From assembly GCF_041146795.1 (NCBI RefSeq), contig NC_135183.1, positions 11,760,840-11,824,839 on the forward strand: a stretch of 64,000 nucleotides of DNA. The letters are read 5' to 3'. Each line of letters opens with the position of its first letter. The stretch's first letter is position 1. The notes under the pieces are model-generated. The model saw only the letters and a program-made list of their open reading frames with translations, had not been told where the DNA came from and made no database searches. Shown here piece after piece: positions 57,871 through 64,000 of the stretch. A program made the position numbers and the translations under genes. The stretch comes from Maylandia zebra (lineage: Eukaryota > Chordata > Actinopteri > Cichliformes > Cichlidae).

Positions 57871-60800
57871 GTGAGTGGAAGGGAGCCTGACAGGACGCCG
57901 TTTAAAATCTTGCATTTTTTCATATTTTTCCTTTTCCACATCATTTGATAGGACACGACTCCACGTTGTCCACGGTTTTTTCTTTTTCTTTTAAAATCTG
58001 TTTACTTTTCGGCATTGCGAAGCTAATTATGATGGAAGAGCGCAATGCTATTGAACTGGACCCTGAACGTAACTTTAGCTTATTATAGGCTTATAGCTTA
58101 GTTATTACTTCTAATAATGAGCACTGCAATTATGCTTCCTCTAATATTTGTACTCATTTAATTCAGAGACAGACTCAGTTGGATTTTTAAATATCAATTT
58201 TACATATAATGCTTAAATCACATGTCAGATTACCATGTGAGGCCATGTAAAACTGACTTGGAGAAGGCCACAGTGTTGTTATATAGCATTAGTTTTGTGT
58301 GAACACACCTTGGAGTTTAAACGTGGAGCCCTTTGAGTGTCTTTGACATGTCTTGCCTGGTGGGAGGTTTGGTCTCCCATGTGCTCCATCAGTGTTTTGA
58401 AGTTTCCTTTGAAGCGGTGCACTGGAGTGTGACTCTTACCCCCTCTCTCCCCCCCTCTTTCTGCTGTGTAAATCCAAGATTTACAGCTTTTTCACTCCCA
58501 AAAAGAAGGCTTCATCTTAATCAATGTGTCTGCCAATCATATTGCGGCAAGCTGATGTAGGTTGTTGGAGGTGTTGATGTTTTCGGGGACTGGTGCTGAA
58601 CTTGTAGGTGGAAACGAAGTGTTAGTTCTGTCCCTATTTATAATCTTGTGGTTTTAAAGAAAATTGTGCCCCCCACACATGCTGACATTTTATTTTAAAA
58701 TGCTGACACTTTTCCCTCATTAACAGACTTCAGTTTTGCTCTGCCATTGGCTCATTTCAGCAAGTTGCTCAACCTTTGAGCAGAGTTGAAAAAAAAAACC
58801 CTCTCGTTGGCCCTTTAACAAAGAAGTGACCTGCTCCTAAAAAGTGGACCTCCCGGAATGCTGCCATGGCAGCTGTTGTTGTTGTTGGCAAGAAAACGAG
58901 CATTGGTTTGGCTCCTCCGGTGTGAAAATGGTTTGACACTGGCTGGACAACACAATGGAGGGAAACCACAGGTATCAAACTTGGAATGGAGATCACGTTG
59001 GGGATCGGGGCGCTGCAGGAGTCACTCTGAAGGCATTTTGTTTGAGTTGGGTTACCAGTATGCCGAAGCAGTCTCCACTCAGTGATTATGTAAGAAAACT
59101 GCACTGGAATGCCCCAGTATGTTTTGGTAAATGCAGAAATGATTGGTTTGTTTAATTACTTTTAGGGCATTCATTTACTGATTAGTACACGCTTACACCT
59201 TATGCAAAATCTGGACTTTTTAAGTAGGAAAAGAAATCACCGAAAGTAGAAACACTGTAATCTTCAGCAGGTTTATGACTGGCAGAGACAATCATGCGTC
59301 TTTGCCGTTAGTTTCACTTAGAAAGAAACAACAAAGGGAGCTATAGAGGCGCTGTCCTTTATTTATCCTTGCAGTTAGAGTTGCCCCATAAAACCAGTTC
59401 ACTGTGGATTAAGGACTACAACTGGGCATCAAGCAACATTCTTGCAGCCTACAGTGTTTATTCTTGATTCTTGACGTATATTATCTATCCCTGAAAATGT
59501 TTGGTCCTTCTTCAGTTTAATTGTACAGAAAATAAAAATAAAAATCAGTGTTGTGCGTTTCATTTGTACCACATCAAAACAGAGCTTTTCATTATGGAAT
59601 TGATCAACTTTCCCCTCGCTTCCCAGGCTGTTACTGTTGAGCAGCTGAAGAAAGTTCCGGGGGAAGCGATTGTTGACAAAGCACAGCAAATGCACAGATT
59701 GGATGCTTCTACTCTCTGCTCCCTGAACAGCAACATAAAAGTGGAATCAGAACAATGCCTAGACAAAAGATAACATGCTAGTTTTTCCCAAGGTTCCAAG
59801 TTCTGTGGTGTTGAAATGCAGTAGTGTGATGAATAATCATAAAAGATGTGAACACAACTTCCTATTTCCCTGCCACAATTACAGTAACTGGTTTGTCTTT
59901 TATATGACAGCTACCAAACAAAGCTGACTGTTACCGGCACTCATGTTTTGTTTCTAATTGAAATGTTCGTGTAACACCAGCAGCTTGTGAAATTTGTGAA
60001 AGTTAGTCAAAATGATGCTTTCCTGCAGCTTGTGTTTTTCTTGCAAGGTTACTATCAGACTCCATTTCTGCAGAGTCAGTCAAAGTTTTGGACGCTGCCT
60101 GGCAACCGGTTGATGTATGGTTTCATTGTTCATTGTGTGCATGAGTCACCTGTAAGCTGGTAGCTGATAACAAACAGACAACAGTGCAGAGCAGGAAATA
60201 GGCACCTAGAATGGAGCCGAACGCAAAAACCGGCAGGATTTGACGTTTTGTTACACACACACGCACGCACATAAAAACACACACGAGTAAACACACCCAC
60301 TGTGTTGCACGTTGCTGTTGAATGATTAATGATCTCTCCAGAAATGAATGGAGAAAAACACTTAACAGATGGGAAGAGCAGTTTTCACTTCACTTAGTGA
60401 AACTTCCCAGCTGAAAGAAATGTAATGTTGAAAAAGTTACTAATGCATTTATGAACTTTTTTTTGGAACTCAGGGTCTGTTTTGCAGTTATATAGTGAAT
60501 CATCAAATGACAAAGATATATTTTAATAAAGATTTTTTTCTCCACCTGTTTTGTTAAAGCTGAAATGAGGATCATGTCACATTTTTTCCTTTCTTCTGTT
60601 AGTGAAAAGATAGACTTGCATATACAGATTGAAAGAGCTATAAAATAAAATCCACCTAAATGCATTCTTGTCTTATTTTGCCTTTTTTCTCCCTGTCAGC
60701 TACAGACCAGTCAGAGATGAGGATCCTGTATTACATGCTGGTCTTCATAAATTAATTTTATTATTATCATAATCTGGAAAAGTGCAGCAGCAGCTTATCT

Positions 60801-63800
60801 GGTTAAAAGAAGAGAAGACCTTTGCAGTGAATTAAAGAGATTAATTTCTCATTAATCGCCCTTTGCTGGGTTAACTGACTGTAGGAAGACTGAGCAGCAT
60901 GGGATGAGAAGATTAGATGTGTCTGACGAGACATTTGTGAGGGCTGAAAGAGCACAGCGGTGGAGCTGGAGTACGTAAAAGACAGAAATGGAAATGCTTT
61001 GTCAGTTCCTCTGGCTGTCAGGCTGAACCAGGACCTTTGTGTTCGCTCGGTGCACCAATTAGCTGGTGGCTGGAAAGCACAGTGCAAGTTTATTAGTCTG
61101 GGTTTTAGTTAGCATTTTAGCAAACTGTCGTAAAGCTTTGCACAAACTGTCCACTGCAGAAATTGGATGGAGGTTTTGAACAGTAATGTGCAATCTTTGT
61201 GAATACAGTTAGGCACTGAGAGGAAATATTTACAGTACTGAACAGTCTTGTGCTCTATTAAAATTAGTTGTTCCTTCTTGCGAGCCCAAAGACTCGTGGG
61301 AATAAAGATGTTTACGTTTGAATCATGTAGCAGTTTTGTGATGATTATTTTCAGCTCATTTCAGAGACTTTTGATCACCGTGGTTTTGATTTCCTGATGT
61401 TTGTGTGACCAAACACAGTGCAAAGTTCAGCTAGAAATAGGCCACCATAGAACAGACTCCCGTAGGGAATAATTTGGTCTGGCCAGTGTTTGTCTTAACA
61501 GTGCTTACATTAAATACAGTAGCACTCCCTTAACCGTGTGGCACGAGGAAGGAGGAAGCTGTGATAATTAACTAAGGGAGGGATACTGTACATTAAATGT
61601 AGTATCACCTTAAGCACGCAGTGCAAAGAATAAGCGAAATGTGACTAAACAAATATCGTGCGACAGTTCCAAGAAAGACCAGAAACTCAGTTAATACAGT
61701 ACAGTAATTAACTTCTTATTTAATTTAAAGAGGAAACACTGAAATGGCAACCAAAGAATGGCTGTATTCTTCTGTAAATGTGTCTTTTGTTCAGTAGATA
61801 TGAACCTATAACCTTCTTGTGCCGCCCAGCAAAGAAGTTATAGAATTGAAATGATTAAATATCCCTGAACCGTGACTTAATTCATCCAGCTTCACACTGT
61901 GCTTGAGGACCTGATACAACATCACATTAATGTGACCAAACTGTAATTATCACGGAGACAGCTATGCTAAGTGGCCCAGTGAAGTAATTGTACAGTTGCT
62001 TGTACCTTTGCCTTAGACTTTCTATCGACTGTGTGCAAACATGTATAGTTTATGTCTGTTGTGTACACCTGCCTCAGCTTATTTCCCTTCAGACAGAAAA
62101 TATGAACAGTGTTCATATTTCAAGTCCTCACAAGGAGAGAATTAACTGCTTCAACCACAGAAAGGGGACAACTAATGAAGCAGAAAGTTAGTAGTGCTGA
62201 CAGGTGAGCATTATTGGTAAAAGTGACAGCCTTTCTCCATCAGGAAAAAAGTCTTTTAATTACTGGCAGCCGGAGCTGACCTGCTTTATTTGATTGACTT
62301 TAATGAAGTAAAGAAGCTTTTGTTCTGTTCATGTAATCCGCTTGAATTAATAAATGGACTTTCTAAGAAGTGATGTCTTGCATTATGAAGGACCTTCAAA
62401 CACTCATCTGTTGTGTGACTTATTTGTATTGAATCTTCTTTTTGCATTGTGATGATTGCTTTACATGATACTCTGCAGCTTCTTGCTGATATACTACAGA
62501 ATGTCAAAACTGACAGATTCTTGTGAACAGTGCAGTGTGATTGTATTTACAGAGGTAAATGGCATGTAGAAAGTTTTAGAGTAACTAATTTATGGTAAAG
62601 CTCTCTGAAAAGTGTTTGAATATGTACATTAAAAAATTGACAGTAGAAAAAGAGCCGGCATTTAGTGTGAAATCTACACTGAGCCGCAGTTAATGAGGTC
62701 GAAAATTAAACCGGGAAAAACAGCCAGTTTGGTGAGATCTCTGTAAACCTGGCTGGTATTTTCCATACATGCCTACATACTGTTCGTCCTCACCGCAGCA
62801 ACAGTAGATCAATGGCTTTATGTTTAATATGTCTGAGTGGCTAACCACGCTGAATAACTCTCTGAAGAGTAATGCTGGGGAAATAACACGGACATGTCAG
62901 GTCAGTGGAAACAGCCCGTCGCATTCAAACCTCCCAGTGAACTGAATCACAGTTTAGAACACAAGACAAAGACACACCGTGGAAGAGATCCAGATATTAA
63001 TAATAATAATGATTAAATACAAAGTTGTGTAAGAATGCAGAGAGTGAAAAGAGGTAAAAGAAGAGACCCCCATTAGTAAAAGGTAAAAAAAAAATGGGGT
63101 TCGAAGAAAAATAAAAAAACATATGATGTTGAAAGTTAACATAAGAAGTGTCCTTTAAGCTGAAGAAATGTGAAATGACGGTAGCCTTCACTTATTCATT
63201 CCTGGAATCCTATTATCAGATTAGTCGATCTGATTCTATTTTAAATATGCTCTGCAAAACTGAGAAAAAGACCTAATACACAAACAGATAATATGTTTCT
63301 GAAAAATGTCATCAATTCCTTGCTTTGTAGCCAGAGACTCAACAGCACTGCATCAAGCTAAAACATGTTGGTGCTCATAAACAGTAAGCAAAGTGCAGCA
63401 CAGAGAAATGTAGAAAACAGTGAATTGAAGGTAGCCTTGTTCGAGTGGGCTTTTTGTGTGTGTAACAGCCTCAAATCTGGGCTCAAGGACCACTTAGGGG
63501 ATTGGAGAGGTTGGAAGAAAGTGGATAAAAATGGATTATGCCATCATGTATTAAAACACACCAAATAAAATCTGTTTAGCTGACTAGTTCCTGGTTTCTC
63601 CGCTTGTTGTTTCACTATCTGTCTTTAAAGGGTTTTAGGGATTTTTCTTGTTGGATGGCAGGTATAATAAGAAACTGCGCCTCTACACAGACTCGACACA
63701 GAAACTGTCTCAGAGTAGATCTACTAGTCCATAAAGGTTATTACCACGTTTGTGACTTATGGATGATCAGTAGAGGCCTGCTAAAAACTCCTGGAGTGCT

Positions 63801-64000
63801 CATGAAGAAGCCTGCTAAACGTGCTTGTCTTTATAAGTACATCAGGAAGTGTGAAGGAGGGTTTTTATCCAAAGGGTTTCCTCTTAAGTAAAACGCAGTG
63901 TTTGCCGTCCTCGCTGCTGTTTTGAAGTGGTAAAGATTTATGCTAAACCATTTTTGCTTATGTATGAATTTCTTTGTAGAGTGTTTTAAAGCATCTCTTT
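57871..64000 (+). other. nos1ap intron 2 (partial), no other gene seen
   Basis: Follows the exon 2 donor (GTGAGT). The next PTB exon (expected to start YEFKAKNIKKKK) was not found up to the window end, so the intron is longer than 6.1 kb. No domain-bearing open frame is found on either strand. The CA-rich stretch at 60255-60300 is low complexity. Confidence 0.6.

Overview
The window is vertebrate, and almost certainly from a spiny-rayed (percomorph) teleost. Host genes have GT-AG introns. The repeats are fish-typical: hAT, PIF/Harbinger, Tc1 and pogo relics, RTE/Rex-like tails and fish retroviral fossils. The recognisable host genes are two fetuin-family loci and the start of nos1ap. I could run no database search, so names rest on protein motifs, exon structure and comparison of parts of the window with each other.

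Layout. 1-3.3 kb: repeats, then a decayed copy of a fetuin-B gene broken up by a Tc1 remnant. 3.6-9.2 kb: a complete seven-exon fetuin-A (ahsg-like) gene with a very histidine-rich last exon, followed at 9.9-10.2 kb by a decayed copy of its last intron and exon. 10.4-12.5 kb: hAT and Gypsy-like fragments. 12.6-31 kb: a nest of mobile elements. An outer repeat holds a terminal-repeat element, which holds a 5'-truncated LINE (itself carrying two hAT elements) and two inverted Harbinger copies. One Harbinger holds a retroviral fossil, which in turn holds a third long hAT element. Target duplications and an empty-site sister copy support the order. 31.0-35.3 kb: a CACTG-ended element carrying a spliced gene with a PB1/ubiquitin-like segment. 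36-37.7 kb: a GC-rich retroposed repeat with a poly(A) tail.

37.8-40.5 kb: a second ahsg-like locus with exons 4 to 7 only. 43.1-48.1 kb: a complete fetuin-B gene (fetub) with the CPDCP linker motif. 48.8-49.7 kb: two tRNA-His(GTG) genes with related 5' flanks, and between them a stray copy of fetub exon 6. 49.7-56.8 kb: intergenic DNA with a few repeats. 57.4 kb to the end: the first two coding exons of nos1ap (CAPON) and part of intron 2.

The fetuins are secreted, probably liver-made cystatin-fold proteins. Fetuin-A types bind mineral and, here, probably metal ions through histidines. Fetuin-B inhibits astacin-type proteases in egg-coat control. The order fetub relic, ahsg, ahsg part, fetub suggests that a fetub-ahsg block was duplicated in tandem and then lost parts. 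Nos1ap is an unrelated neighbour.
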